Part shown: positions 1 to 14,200 of the stretch, in pieces
Position numbering within the stretch: the stretch's first letter is position 1
Layout of the letters: every line of letters starts with the position of its first letter
Source: Sitta carolinensis
Lineage: Eukaryota; Chordata; Aves; Passeriformes; Sittidae
NCBI GenBank assembly: GCA_032173965.1
Contig: JAVUNC010000004.1
Coordinates: forward strand, 60,613,501 to 60,677,500
Direction of reading: 5' to 3'
Length of the DNA stretch: 64,000 nt
Made by a program: the position numbers and the translations under genes
The notes under the pieces: generated by a model
Database searches by the model: none
What the model was told of the DNA's origin: nothing
Seen by the model: the letters and a program-made list of their open reading frames with translations, nothing else

Positions 1-2194
1 ATACTTTCCGTTTAAACTGTAACTCAGAAGGATATTAAACTGCAGGTACTGAATTAGGATTACTATCTGTTAATGAGTGGGTCTAGAGATTTGCAGCTGG
101 ATGTCTAAAAGAGCTGGTCAAAGAAATACTTGAGCTGTCAGTTTTGCAGTTAAGTGGAAGCAGGGACTTCCCAGAATACTGTAAAGAAAACTGATCCTCT
201 GTAGCCAGCTGTTTGAGTGGCCACCTTGAACTTCAGGTAAAGCTTTGTCTGTATTTGCCATCATTAGATGTTTCATTTCTACTCATTAATTGCTGAGGTG
301 ATGATTGTTGTCAATATTTTAAGCAGGCCTGTCCTGAGTTGTTTTTTGCACAAATTCAGGTCCTGATCTTCATTTAGTATTAGTCAGGACAATGCTGGGG
401 CTGTAGTGGTGTTTACCTTGAAATGAGCTTCCTTGGGTCCATGGCTGTGAGCGAAGAGATGATTCAGTGTGTAGAAGTCTGACTCATCTTGGCAAAACCA
501 ATCTCAGGGAGAATGTGGTAAAGAGGAAGAAAGTGGGGCTGCATATTCCTCTCCTAGTCCAGCTGCAGGAGGAATGAACTCTTCTGAGCACAAATGTACA
601 AAGAAAAGGCACATGAGTGTGTTGCCATGGTAGTTAGCTCCTGCACTCAGGTGCCAACAACGTTCAGAAAACTTTACTGGGAGAGCAGGTTTTAGAGTCA
701 CATTACTCAAACTGTGACCCAGACCTTGCAGGAAAGCTTCTCTGAGCAACTCCTCTCTTGTAGGAGGTTGTGCTAGGATGTAATGTAACAGAGAAGGGTT
801 CTTAATTTTTGGTGAGATCTTAAAAAGATTGAAACATAGTTTTGCACTACCTCTGGGCTGGCTATCCTTCTAGCACTGACGTTGTGTCCATGATGAAGCA
901 ACTTAAATCTTTCATCTTAGTGAAATCGAGACAGTTTTAAGAGCTCTGCAAAAATATGGTAAATATTAGATAAATGCTTTGTCACCAATTTTTTCTAAAT
1001 ACTTCTTCTTTTTTTCACATGTATAGCTCTAAAAACTGTACATTGATAATGCTTATGAAGATGAAAGGTCTTGGTTAGGCACTTTCCCTGAGCCAGCTAT
1101 TGGCCACATCTAGTGGCAGATCCAAAGAGACAAAACACTTTAAAGCCGTAGAGAAATCAATTTTCATGTTCTATTCTATTTTCAGAGCTACTAGCCAGCT
1201 GGCAGCAGCTGTGCCAAATGATATGATGTGGTGAGTGCAGCTACCTGGATGACCTGGATACCACTGCTCCCCAGGGCTGCAGAGCAGTCATTGTCATGCA
1301 TGAGATAACGGAGATGTGTATCATGTGTCTCCTGTGGAGAGCAGCCAGGATTCCACTGCTAAGTATAGGCCAGAGGAGTGAGCTGGGCTTTGCACAGTTG
1401 CTCTGTGCTCATATTGAATCTGAAGATAGTACCTTTTGTGCTAACTTAACATAATGTAACACTTTGATTGTGGACCGGGGAAGGCAAAAGGGGAAATCAG
1501 TCTTTGTACTTCATATAGATTTGACCCAAAATTAGCTTGTTTACAGTGATCATGAGAACATGTAAAGGGACAGTTTGAGGTCTGGTTGGGAAAGGAAGTG
1601 GAGAATTTGGAACTTCTTGCTGTAAGCCATCTGGAAAAGAAGTAGATCACATTGCTGTGTACCTCAGGATGGGAGTGGCAAAGCTGTTGGTTTCACAGAG
1701 TTTTATTTGGATTCTCTGACAAGGCACAGCACGCAGTGAAATAAGAAATGGTAAATACAGCAGGAGATAAGCTTATCCCCCACCTGACGTTACCCATCAT
1801 CAGTCACAGGGAGCAATGACATTTTGCACAGTTAAGTTTTCTGAGAGGGACAGCAGGAACTCGAGTATATGCCTGGACTTTCCAAGTGTCTCCACCGGTA
1901 GATCAAATCCATCCTGATTCTGGGTGAAAGATGTGGTGGTGCTTTATGTTTTCTTTTGTTTCTGGTGAGAACTGAATTGAATCTGCCGTGATGACATGAA
2001 AGCAAATACATTGTGCTTTGTTCCACTGCCTGTGAGACTATGGAAAAGAGGCTGAGCGGTAAGTGGATACAGGGAGATAGACAGTTTACTTTTTTTACCC
2101 TTTGAGTTCAGTGTCTTTAACTGTCACCTTATGAAGGGGACACAGGCTGATAGATCTAACTGTGGAACTCCTTTCCTTTATTTTGTTTTTGCAG
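1..2194. other. SYNJ2 intron, 3' part
   Basis: No synaptojanin exon, recognised repeat or RNA gene is visible. The exons for the N-terminal SAC region are not in this stretch. Confidence 0.7.
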
Positions 2195-2277
2195 ACAATT
2201 TACTTGGGTGATGATGTCTCTTCCTTTGTGCAGATCAGAGGTTCTGTTCCACTGTTTTGGAGCAAACGAGGCTTCAG
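2195..2277 (+). CDS. SYNJ2: SYNJ2 exon (SAC domain), first in window, one base short
   Basis: Follows a TTTTTGCAG acceptor and ends at CAG|GTAAAC. Reads [22 protein letters not shown], the SAC-domain segment that precedes W-E-Q in synaptojanins. Homology fixes phase 0 at the start, and the next exon starts in phase 0 (VGSRHLRL), so the exon should be a multiple of 3, but it is 83 nt. Reading W-E-Q needs GGGAG where the sequence has GGAG (2259-2262). As written, splicing to the next exon gives a stop codon six codons in. See findings. Confidence 0.9.
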
Positions 2278-5200
2278 GTAAACAAATAATCAGAAAGTCT
2301 ACCTTGCTTTACTCTCTTGTTTCTTATAATTTAGAATTAACAGAAAATAATGCTTTTTAAGATGAGCTTCAAAGCTCATTCTATGAAAGTGCTGAGCTCT
2401 TTTAGGTTTCCCTTGTAGGAATCTTTTTGTGTTTATCTAAACAGAACTATACCAGACTATAGGTGTCTGAAGTTTAATACTTTGGTGTGTTTGAATACCT
2501 CTACAGGGAACTGTTTGTAAGGGACTGTGTCCTAATGTTATAAACTGAAGCTTGCATCTATATCTTTATAACATTTTCAGTTTTATTTGGAATAACCTGT
2601 TCCTCTGAAATGCCTGGTTGACTTCATGATCCTGAGCTCCACAATATAATTGGAGTATCTAGGGATACCAGTGCTTTTAGGAGCATGCTACCTTGAAACA
2701 AAACAAAATATCTGGATGGCATGTTTTTGAGATTTCAGTCAAAAGGGTGATAATGATCTAATCTGTTTTTTTGTGAGGCAGAGACATAGGATTTCATCTT
2801 GAGATTATTACGTCAAATTTACAAATTTAGTGTGTTACATATGGTTTGTGACTTGCAGTTTATATGTAGTTGTATGCCCAAATAAGAATCTTCCTAGAAC
2901 ACTTTGCATTCTCTTAACACAGGGATAAGCAACTGAAATGAGTATGCACATGTATTCATGTGTGTTAGCAGAGAAAGTACATCACATAACTGGTTTTTTT
3001 AATACTTTAAAGGTTACATGACACTTTTTTGGATCATTAAACTAGAACCTATGTACTGTTCAGAGGCATTGGATTTAGTGCAAAAGGGAATGATTGAAGG
3101 ATCTCTGTTGTCTGTTAACACCATCCAGTGCAATACATGCTTCTTTTTATAAAGCAAGTTTGTCCATATGATTGTGCATGTCCTGCCCATGGTGTAGCTG
3201 TGTCCAGCACTGTTGGTCTGTAGGTTACAGAGCCATTGAGCACTCACTCAAATATTTTTGGCTAGTGGGTAATATCTCTAGTTAAACAGAATTTTCGATT
3301 TTTTAGTAGGCCTATTTTTTTTGCCTAATCTGGATTAGATTATGTACTTTTACTCTTTGGGTGTGAAACACAGGTGTTAGAAAGAATTGCAGAAACCAGC
3401 CTTATGAAAAACAAATAAAGATGATGAAGTATAGGAAACAATGCATGATCCTATACATATTCAGGAATGTAGTTTTTGGAGAGAAAAGAAACCCTGTGTA
3501 ATAAAAATACTGTGGTAACAGTAGCTACCATTCAAAAGGAACTTGAGACTACTGTTGTTGCCAACCATATCAGAAGACCTGTTAGTTTGATGGTACAGAA
3601 TTTTACCCTTCATATTTTTGAATCACTGTTCTGATACTTTTGAAAGAAGTCAGAATACACAACCCATGGAACTGGCATAAATGCAGCCCTCTCCACCAAG
3701 GCAAGGGCAGTAAGAATGCTAGGCTCACAGAATACTCATGTGAGGCAGTGTGTGCTATTTGCAAGAGGAAGCTGGCAAAGTGATGGGATTTGTTTGGCCA
3801 TAAAAAGATGTGTAGGTATCCCTTTGCTTAATGGTAATTGTGTTTTCACTTTTTATTGTAAATGTTGTCTAATAAAAGCTGGGGCTTTTGTGTTAAGGAT
3901 ATTATGTGTGGGGGTGGTTGGAGTCTGTTAGAGATGTCTGGTGCTGTTAAAAAAATGTTTTTCTCTGAAGGAAAAAGGGAGACATCTAGTGACTTAGGAC
4001 TCTAGGAGTTTAAGAAGTTTTTTCTCTTTCTTGGTCTTCTAATATTCTGTTTTAGGTTGGTTCCCGCCATTTAAGGCTTAACAGGGGTCTGGAAGCCAAT
4101 GCACCTGCCTTTGACAGGTAAGTTTCATTCCACTTTGGCATCAACATAGCAGCCTGGCATGTGTCCAAGGTTCTACAACTTCGTCTTCCTAGAAAATCTT
4201 GAGATGTGAAGCATTTCTCAGATGATGTGGCAGATTATTAAATTGGTTTACTTAATTTAGTCACTTTTTTGGAGGCTTTTTTTCCTTCTTGTTTTCAAGA
4301 AGATTTAGTCTTCCAGCTCGTTTCTCTAAAAGTTTAGAAATGCTTAGTGATATGCAAAAGATGGTTTTGTGCAAACCTTCATGAGCCAACAGATGTGAGT
4401 TTACACTTATGGTACACAGAATGTGTATGTTTTACCACTGTAACAGAAGTAGTTAGAGTAAACACTGCTTTCAATCCATTCTGAATTTGGTCTTCTCTTC
4501 ATTGTTTTACTCCTACACAGAAACAGCAGTGCCTTATTCTGTGACCAGTGTTATATGATGCTATTATGCTGATGTTTTCTATTTTATGCAAAGACTGGCT
4601 TGTAAACATTTTAAAACCATTAGGACTCTGTTTGTCAGCTGGAAATTGTAGGAAAAGACATGCATTAGCTTGATTCCTTTGAATGTCTGACTAGGAAATG
4701 CTGTCCTCTAAGGATGTATTTCTACTGATATCCATGGGAACAGTGCCTGAAAAGCACATGAAGAATTTGGTCTGTGGGAAATTTTTACCTTGTAAGTGCA
4801 GGTCAAGGGATTAATTTCCAGTTTGGTTTGGTTTTGGCAGACCAGGTTGTAGGTTAATTTTGACTAAGGCCTCTTTATTACCACAACTTTTAGCACATAG
4901 GACATTATTGACTGTTAATGGTTTTGCAACACTGAGACCAAAAACAGGCATTAGAATCTAAAGGAATATGAAACTAGCAGTTTCTGCTCTATAGGTTCTT
5001 GGCCTATATTCTCCAAGCTTTTAAGGCTCTTAAATCAACTGAATTCAAGTGCCTTTGAGACTCATGGTCTTGTGGCCATCTGGTGCTGTGAAAACTTGCC
5101 CTGCCAGTGTCCCTGAAGCTCCATCCTTAGAGGTTTGCATTCCACAACTGAGATATTTCAAGTAAGAAGAAAACAATAACTTATTCAGCATCTTCTTGTA

Positions 5201-8200
5201 CTGCCCATGAAATTGAGAGTACCTCAGGAAAGAAAAACTTTGTAAAACCTTTTAGCCCTGACCCTAATACAACTGGTGAATAGTTTTTTTTCTAAGGAAA
5301 GTGAACATGAAGATAAACTTGCACTGTTCCTTCTTTCCCTTGTGCCCGTAAGTTAGATGAACTCTCTGCTTACCAATCTGCAAAAGACAGTCCTTTGAAA
5401 ATGGGCAAGGAATAAGTGACTGCTTAGATGGAAAAGTACACTGGAATTTAACATCCTGCTACAGCTTTTCCAAGATGTTAATTTATCCTGTTACATTTAA
5501 CCATGTGAGAAATTGATGATAATCTTGTTAGATACTTTTTTCATCCTGTCACTCTCCCTGAAATCCACAGGGAGCTTTGCTTACAGTATTCAAACAGGTG
5601 ACTTGAGCTTCAGTGGTTTTGTTGTAAGGAAGAAACTCTGGCAGAGAGATAGGATCTTAATACTGGGATCAGAGGGGTGCAACTCTATGGGATAAGTTGG
5701 CATACAGAGAACTGGTTGCAGAGTCAAGAATGCACCAGAAAATATATTTAGCTGTGTTTCCTGAAGGCAATGCTGATGGCTTCTTTCTTTTCTCCCCTTC
5801 CATGGTTTTCTGGGAAAAAGGATTATTTCTGGTTAAAGGATTTAAAGAGTAATGCCAGAAGATGTGTGCTTGCTGTTTTTCTCACACTTTGCCATCACAG
5901 GCTATTTTGCAGCATGTAATAACTTCTCATTTCTGTGAGTGTTTATTTTTCTTGTCTATTTCTATCCAGCTTCCTCTTAAGTACTACTACAGTGTTGTCT
6001 GTACATGATGGAGATCAACTTTTAGATCTAATTCTTTCTTGATGAGCCAGCACAGCTTTTGCAGCCCATGCATGCTAACTTGAAAAAGATGTATTGAGGG
6101 GAGAATGGGTGTTTCGGCATCTGGCTAAAAGCTCTTAACTTGAGAATCCTTAAATGTCAGGCTTTGAGATTTTCATGACATACGCCAAAAAATCCAGCCC
6201 ACTTTATACTTGTCCTATTTTGTGCTTTTCCTGCAGAATCTGGGCCAGACAACTTGGCTAAAAGGACCTTTGTTCTGATCCAGTGCAGCAGCTCTTATGA
6301 TTACTCATCTTCCTGCTTGATTTGTGTTCAGAGTGAATGTCTCCATGTTGTGGTAGCTCAGAGATATTCGAATCCTGTCACGTGTGTTTGGGCCTCTCTG
6401 GCCTTGGCACTGGAATTGAAGGTCCCATTGCTGCTGCTGACTCTTAGTCTCAGCTCTGCAAGATGCCAGGCACTTCCTGTTGAACTGTAATACATTTTCC
6501 TCTCTTCTTGTCTTTCCTGTGTAGTTCCCAGGCTAACAGCAAGAGGTAGGAACGTAAAGGGCAATGTCAAAGCTAACAGTGACATAAAAGATTTGGGGCC
6601 TATTTCCTAAGACACTTCTTTCTTAAATTTCAATACAGAATACTGTATCTATTAATTGTGTGCTTTCACCATTTTTACTTTAATAATTGATTGCAAGGAG
6701 ACTGAGAAAGATGCCTGTAGATGGTGTGGCTAAGACTTTCTGCTGGATGAAACAACCAGTGATCGCTGCTTTGTATTTTGAAAATGGCAGTAGGCAACAT
6801 AACTTAGTTTTGTTTCGTACCTGTTATGGTTACTTTTGCTGTAGGCATATGATGCTTCTGAAAGAGCAGTATGGAAAACAAGTGATCGTTAACCTATTGG
6901 GAAGCAGAGGAGGAGAGGAGGTGCTCAACAGAGCTTTTAAGGTAAAAGCAAAAATTTTCATTTTAACTGCTGGTTTCCCTTGAGCCTCCATGTTCTTCTG
7001 TTTTCCTTCTGGCCCAGGAGGTGATGAATAGTATTTCTAAAGAAATTATGTTAACTCTTTACCGTGTTACATGCTGAGAATAGTGCTTCTTGGTTTCATG
7101 GCTTAGTTTCCAGCACTTCCTTTCTGCTTACTTCTTCATACATTTGTGTACATTCTCTTTAACCAAACTTAAAAAGAAATTGCCTGAATACTCCTAAGGA
7201 AAGTTCACATTTCCAAAGTGAATCATAGTCAGCTTTGACATTGTATGTGGCCATATGCAGTCAGGGGCCTCCTGGGATTGCCAGAGCTGCCTGGGGGCCG
7301 AGCCCTGAGCCTTGATCACTGAGCATGGTGACTTAGCATCACTAAGCTGTCTTACTCTGAGAGTAATGGGAAATAGCTATCTAGCACTGATTGTGTTGGG
7401 AATTGGCTGCCTGAGCACCAGATGACAGTTTGGTACATGGAGAGAGATTTTCCTGGCCTCTAAGTGTCCCCAGGCACAACTAATACCTGAAAACAAGGAT
7501 GTCAGGCATTGTAGAACTAATGCTGTTCTGCTTTCTAGTGTCGTATTCCTTTTAAAACTAGTGTGAATTTAAAGCCACGGATTGGCACTGAGTGGGATTT
7601 GCAGCAGTGCAATAACTGCCTGAATCTGGCTGGGGGTTGATGGAAATCTGCCTCCTTAAGTGCCTGCTTCTTTAGCAAACTGACATAGGTACATCAGAGG
7701 TTATGTTCCTAATACTAATGATACGATGATTTAAGTAAACACCTGTAGTAAGTGCCATGTATATATCATTGGTAAAGAATTATACCAGCAGTTCTGAGCT
7801 GAAACATTTACTATGTGAAACTAAGCAAAATAAAAATTGTGGTTAAATAATAGTGCCTGATTTCTTTCCCTCTCAGTTGCAATAGTGAACTTAGAGGGAG
7901 TGTCAAGTTTTTTGTCAGTTTTTCTGTGTCACCATTTCCTCCTCCTGCAAAAGAGCTGGGAAGGACTGTCTACTTCCCCAGAAGAAAATGGCAAAGTGAA
8001 GGTCTCCCCTTGTACAGAATGTGACCAGAGGAAGTGATTATGACTAAATCTTACAAGACAGTGAGGAAGGCACAGGATTGAAGTCCAGTCCTGGTTTCTG
8101 TTTTCAGGTTCTTACTGAATTTCTGCATGACATGGCTAAGTCTCTGTAATGTTTTGGTTTCCCTCTCTTTGAAATAGTTTTTCTAGTTTGTTTTGCAAAC

Positions 8201-11200
8201 CCCACTGAAATTTAAAGGTAAAAGATAACCAATTCTGAAATGCTGAAATTACTTACGTGGATAAAAATATTATATTTGTTGATAATTTGATACTGATATT
8301 TTCTCAAACTCTCACATTCTTGAAGATCATGTTCTAGCCAAAATCATGCAATCAGGCATTAAGTCAGAAACTGGGCATCTCTAGAATAAAGACCTTGCAT
8401 TTGTTAATTTAATTGAAATAAATTTTGTTTTGTTTTAATTGTTACATTTTTTGCATTTTTAAAAAATCAATAAACTCTGAAAATATCCTGTGAGCTCAAA
8501 GAATTTAGACTGACGTCACTGAAAACTAAAGTTTTGTATTCATTCAAAATACTCCTTGGTCATTTCTTTACCTTTGTGTTTTAAGAAATGGATGTTAGGA
8601 AAGAATATAGAGTTAATTTTACTTTGATGATTTTAAAGGGCTTGAATTAACAATAAAGTAATTCATAGGAGTGTGATTAGGGTTGCAAGCTTGTCTCCTG
8701 TCATTATTTTCTCCATCTTTTTTTTGCTTTTATTTCTCTTTTCTCCACTCTTGCTTCAACCTTAGTAATTCTTATCAGTGTTGGTTCAAATTATTCTTGT
8801 AATTACTGCTGCTGGGCTCTCTTGATCAGAATGTTACCATTCATTATGCATTACCTGAATCAGACCAGACCAAAAATCAATACTGTTCCCAGGAAATGCT
8901 GTTCCTCCCATAAGCATTCCCTATAACAGCTGTAATTGTGTTTGCAGTAAAAGCAGGGCTGTAGTGTAGAGTTGCAAATACTCTGACAATAATTTACACT
9001 GTGGCAGTGGGTAAATGCCATCCTCAAGTGCATTACTAGTGCCAGCATCTGTCAGGGCAGATTGGGGTGTCAACAGTAACAGTCTAATGAAATACATTTT
9101 ACAGGTCTCTTTCCAAGCACTGCCTTTAAATTTCTTTCTGCAGGAAAGGCTTAATGGCTTACTGAATACAATTATGCTGGTGTAACTGCTACATGTACAC
9201 TTCTAATGTAATATCAGATTTGTTTTGTCCAGTGTGTGTCACAATGTAAGTGGAGAAAAGCATCCATCTCTTGGGGTGAGAATGTGCAGGAGGGAAGAGA
9301 ATAGACAAAGGCTTGCATAGTTTGAGTTAATGTAGTAGTTCTCTCTGTCTTTTTTGTGGGGAACAGGATGTATTACTGTTGTATCTGTTGCAGATACCTT
9401 AATGAAATTTGTGGTGATTACAGAAATGCATGTGAGGCTATTGGAGATGAAATAGTGAGGCTATTTGTGCCTCTTCTTTCACTTCTGCAGTTTACCACAC
9501 ACACTTTATAGTACGTTTCCTGGGATGAACTTGCTTACTTACTTCCTCCCCCTGAGCCTGCCTAGAGCATTGCTAGTGTTGTCTACCCTCATGCACAAAG
9601 GTAGCAGCAGCTCATTGCTGCAGGGCTGCCACCAGCCAAGGCACAATTTTGATGTAGACTTTACAGTTACAGTTTGAGTTCCCCTGCAGGCAAATTGAGT
9701 TCTAACAGTCAGGTTTACTTCCGTGAAGAAAACAAACAGGGAATTTCAGTTGCTTTTTTTTTGTGTCTGGCCTTTCAAAATTCCCTATGACTTACGTGAT
9801 TAACAGTCAAGGCTTATTAATGATAACAGCGTGCTGGTGTCATCCTTACATGTGGTTTGAGCAGGATTTGTTTTCCTTCATTCTCTTATCTAAACAGAAG
9901 CTGCTATGGGCCTCTTCCCATGCGGAAGACAGTCCCATGATAAACTTTGACTACCATCAATTTGCTAAAGGTGGGAAAACTGAGAAACTGGAAAATTTGC
10001 TGAGGCCTCAGCTGAAGCTGCACTGGGAAGACTTTGGAATCTTCACAAAGGGCGAGCATGTAAGTCCATGGTGAGTGTCTCTGCCCCTCTGTCCCAGTGT
10101 AGCCAGGCACTCCTTGCCCTGGCCTTCACAGCTTTCTTGCTGTGTTTGGACCATGACCGTAAATTGACCATCTTGAACTAAAATGTTGAGACAATGTAGT
10201 CTTGGTGCTAAATCAATGATTTGGCTTAATTGAATCTCCATGGTTTCAAATCTGCAAATTTACTAGTGCGTGGATTTGTAAATATAGTGTTGCAGATGTA
10301 GTCAAGTAATTAGATGTGTTAATGGAATATATTGTGCACAGTGTGCTTGCACCGTCAAAATGTGGGTGGGTGTATTTAGGCTGAATATTTGATGAACTTG
10401 TTCAATCAACTCATGATTAGATGTTAATTTAAAATATACCATTTTCTCCTCCCTCCCCTTGTGTTTTTTACCAAAGTCTGCAGAAAGGTACTTTTCGAAT
10501 GAATTGTTTGGACTGCCTGGATCGTTCTAATAGTGTACAGTCCTTCGTTGCACAGGAGGTGAGTTTGTCAGGGGACTTTCCTTTGGATACCTGTAACACA
10601 TACATTGACTGTTCCATGGGAAAGACAGGAAAGAGGCTGTAAGTCTCAATTACTTGGGTCTGTTTTGATAGCTCTATGACACAGAATGGTGCTGGCTGGA
10701 ATTCTGAGGATAAAAAGCAAAAACACATCTAAAAACAATGTTGGTTTCTTTTTCGTGTTTTTTTTTTTTTTTCTCTTTCTGCACCTAATCCAGATACTGT
10801 TTGCACAATTAGAGAGCCTTGGTTTGAACTCTAAACCTATAATTGAGCGCTTTGTGGAATCCTACAAGGAGATGTGGACTCTCAATGGTCAAAATCTGAG
10901 CAGAGTATTTAGTGGCAATCGTGCCCTTGAGGGGAAGAACAAGGTAAAGAAAACTGGCAAAACGCTTTCTTTACAAGTAAAGAAATTGTCCTGTTTATGC
11001 TTCAGTGTCACTTGGATTCATAATTCCTGTCTGCTGTAGGTTGGGAAGCTCAAGGATGGTGCCCGCTCTGTGTCTCGTACCATCCAGTCAAATTTCTTTG
11101 ACACTGTAAAGCAGGAAGCCATCGAGCTGCTGCTCATGGGTGACTTCTACCATGAGGAATATGCAGACAAAGGCAAGATGCTCATGGACCAGACTGCACT

Positions 11201-14200
11201 GCTGGGTAAAGCCAGTCTAAACCCTTCTCTTTGCTTTTTCATCTGCTTTTAGCTGTCAGATATAAGCAATTGCACCCTTTTGAAAAAAATCAATAAATAA
11301 GCTGCTTTTGCACAAATCTGTTGTTTAAAAAACTACTTTCAAGTGACCACAGAACAACTCTTGTGCTTATTTCTCATATTTTGTTTTGAACTTTTGAGTA
11401 TGTTTTTCTGCTCTTTGATAGTGATGTTCTCTGACAGTTTAGTGTTGGACCGTAGGGAAGGATTTTAGGGCTATATTCCCAGTCTGTCCTATCTGGGTTT
11501 GTCTTGAGGAAGTCTCTTGAGCTCAGCCTTTTTATCTCCTTAGTTGTGTCCTTGCTGTTTGCACATGCTTTTAGCCATTTTGATCTTTAAAGGCACATCT
11601 CTGTTATTTTAGTTCATTTTCTGCTTTGTTCCAGGCCCCTAGTACACAGCATAGACACATTTGTTTGCACCCATCTAGAATGAACTCAGCTCTCTCTGAG
11701 AAGATACTTACATGCAAAATATAAGATAACCACCCACAACGAGTATTGGGTGGTCAGTTTACTCCAGAGAACCATTCAGCACCACTTCAGTCCTGGGCTT
11801 GTTCCCTGATGTTGACCACAATGAAAATATAGATTACTTCTCTATGCCTGATCACCAATGCAAGTCATGCAGTTAAAGATTAACTCTGTTCATTTGCTTA
11901 GACAGCAAAAGCACACTGTTAATTTTCTATACTCAGCAAAATAAGTGAATATAGCAGGATTTTTTTTTTTTTTTGAGAAGGTCTTACCAGGCTAGAGAGC
12001 CATGGCAGTGCTAGATTTGTACTGATGTGAGACTGTGCTGCTCTCCATTTTTCCTTCCACACTCTGAACTTCTAAGGGCTTCAGTTTAAGTTGTAACTTC
12101 TGTCATGCTTGATTGCTTGTCCTGGTTTCAGGAATAGAGTTCATTTGCTTCCTAGTGTGTGGTATAATGTTGTGTTTTGGATTTAATATGAGACTAATGA
12201 ATGATAGAGTGCTGTTGTACTTGATTGCCAGCTGGGTTTAAACCACAGCAGGCTGGTAACTCACTGAGGGTTTTAGTTGTTGCTATATAGTGTTTATACT
12301 AAGTCAAGGACTTTCCACCTTCTCATGCTCTCCCATTCAGAAGGCTGGAGGGCTACAAGAAGCTGGGAGGGGATGCAGCTAGGACAGTTGATTTCAAATG
12401 GCCAAAGGAATATTCCATACTGAATGATGCCATGCTTGGCATATAAACTGGGGAAGGGGGAAAGCTGACTGAGGGCTGCTGCTTTGGAACTGGCTGGGCA
12501 CTGTGCCCCACTTGTTTTGTATATTCTAATTCTATTGTCCTTTCTTTTTCCCCTTTTCTGTCCCATTAAACTTTCTTTATCTCAATCCATGAGTTTTCTC
12601 GCTTTTGCTCTTGCAATTCTCTCCCGCATTTCACTGTGGGGGCAGGCAGTGAGTGAGTGGCTGGGATAAGCACTACTAAGCATTAGTTGTCTGATGGGGT
12701 TAAATCATGGCAGTGCTGGAGACTAAACCGAAAAGATTGTGGGAGATAAAAGAATTTTTTACTTATTAGTTGAAGAAGTACTGAAAAATGTAAGCTGAAA
12801 GTGAGTGACCAGCCATTCCCAAGCTTTCAAAGGGTGCCTGGTTTCTGGCAGAGAAATTGCTGACATCAACCCCGGTTATCTTGTAGTTATTGCCATTGCC
12901 ATAGGAGTTATTCCCTACCTTTTGTATTGTTGCTGCTAGGGTAATGTCATTATTTCAGAGTGACTGTGCTGTTGCAGTGTGGACGGTTTCTGTCCTTTTC
13001 CAGCACATTCTTCTTTTACACACCATCTTTCTCTCTCCCCTCTTCTGTCAGTAACCCCAAGTATTTTGAAGGCCATGTCAGAGCGTCAGTTTGAATTCAC
13101 AAGCTCCAAGCGTGTTCGTGTTGCCACGGGGACCTGGAATGTGAATGGGGGAAAGCAGTTTCGAAGCAACATCCTTGGTACCAGTGAGCTGACAGACTGG
13201 CTGCTGGATTCTCCCAAGCTCTCAGGAGTTTCAGAATTTCAAGGTAAGGCTTCACAGTCAAAATGTGTAAGCAGTATTTGCTGGCATCTCTAGAGACAGT
13301 GAGTCAGGACACAAGATTTGACCAGCCTTTCCAAGGCAGTACATTTTGGAGGGCATTTTCTGTCAGTTCTTAGGGGTGTATTCGGCTCCTCCATGCTTTT
13401 GCTGGTGCCCTGCAAAAGTGGAATGGTGTGTGAAGAGCTCCTGACAGTCAGAATTCTTTGAACACTTTGAAGCAGTCCATGTGTCTGTTTCAAAATTTCA
13501 GCAGGTCAGAATGCAGAGCTCTCTTTCATGCCATCGTGGGATGTATCTGCCTATTCTGCACCCTGTATGTAATTTTCTTCTTCCATATCCCTGTTCTTTG
13601 TTCTTTATCGTGAGCAGGAGCTACGTGCTTAGGTGCCATCAGATCATCTCCTTGATCTCTCATCTGGAGCTAAACATACCTATACAATCTGGACTATGAG
13701 CTTGTCTGGAAATGTTACTATCAAAGCCTTCAGACAAAAAGATTTACTTGGTTGAAAGTGATATTTCCTTTCTTTAGCAGTGTAGAAATCTCTTATGCTT
13801 GTGGCTTGATGAAATTGGCTGCTGAATTTCTTATTTATGGAACAAGGTCAGGTATTGTAATTGATTAACAGATTTTTTACTAAGGTAAATGAAAAGGGAA
13901 CATTCTGTCATTTAAAAATTGAGTGGTTGCAGAACTACAGCAAACCCCCTGCTTTTGTTGTTAGAGTGGAACATTTAGTTTCCTGCAGGCATCACAGGCC
14001 TGTACCTAACTTTGCAGCTCAGGAATACATTCATCAAACCCTTGGCTCCCTTTACAAGTTGTCTCATTTGAACCCTCAGTTCCTGAGTGGTATGTGATTA
14101 GGTGCAGACCACTGTATTCTGAGTAGCCTAGGTAAGTGATTAGTCCAGTCTAATCTGTTTCAGAAACACTTCAGATGTGTTAGCACAGGACTGTGCCATA

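Larger units (their letters stand above)
2278..9897. other. SYNJ2 introns 2278-4055, 4118-6844, 6942-9897
   Basis: AT-rich unique-looking intron sequence around two short exons. I recognised no repeat family or conserved element. Confidence 0.65.

Noticed and set aside
2040..2062. Possible upstream exon ending at a GTAAGT near 2060
   Set aside because: No acceptor in front of it, and the short frame does not resemble the synaptojanin segment expected before TIYL.
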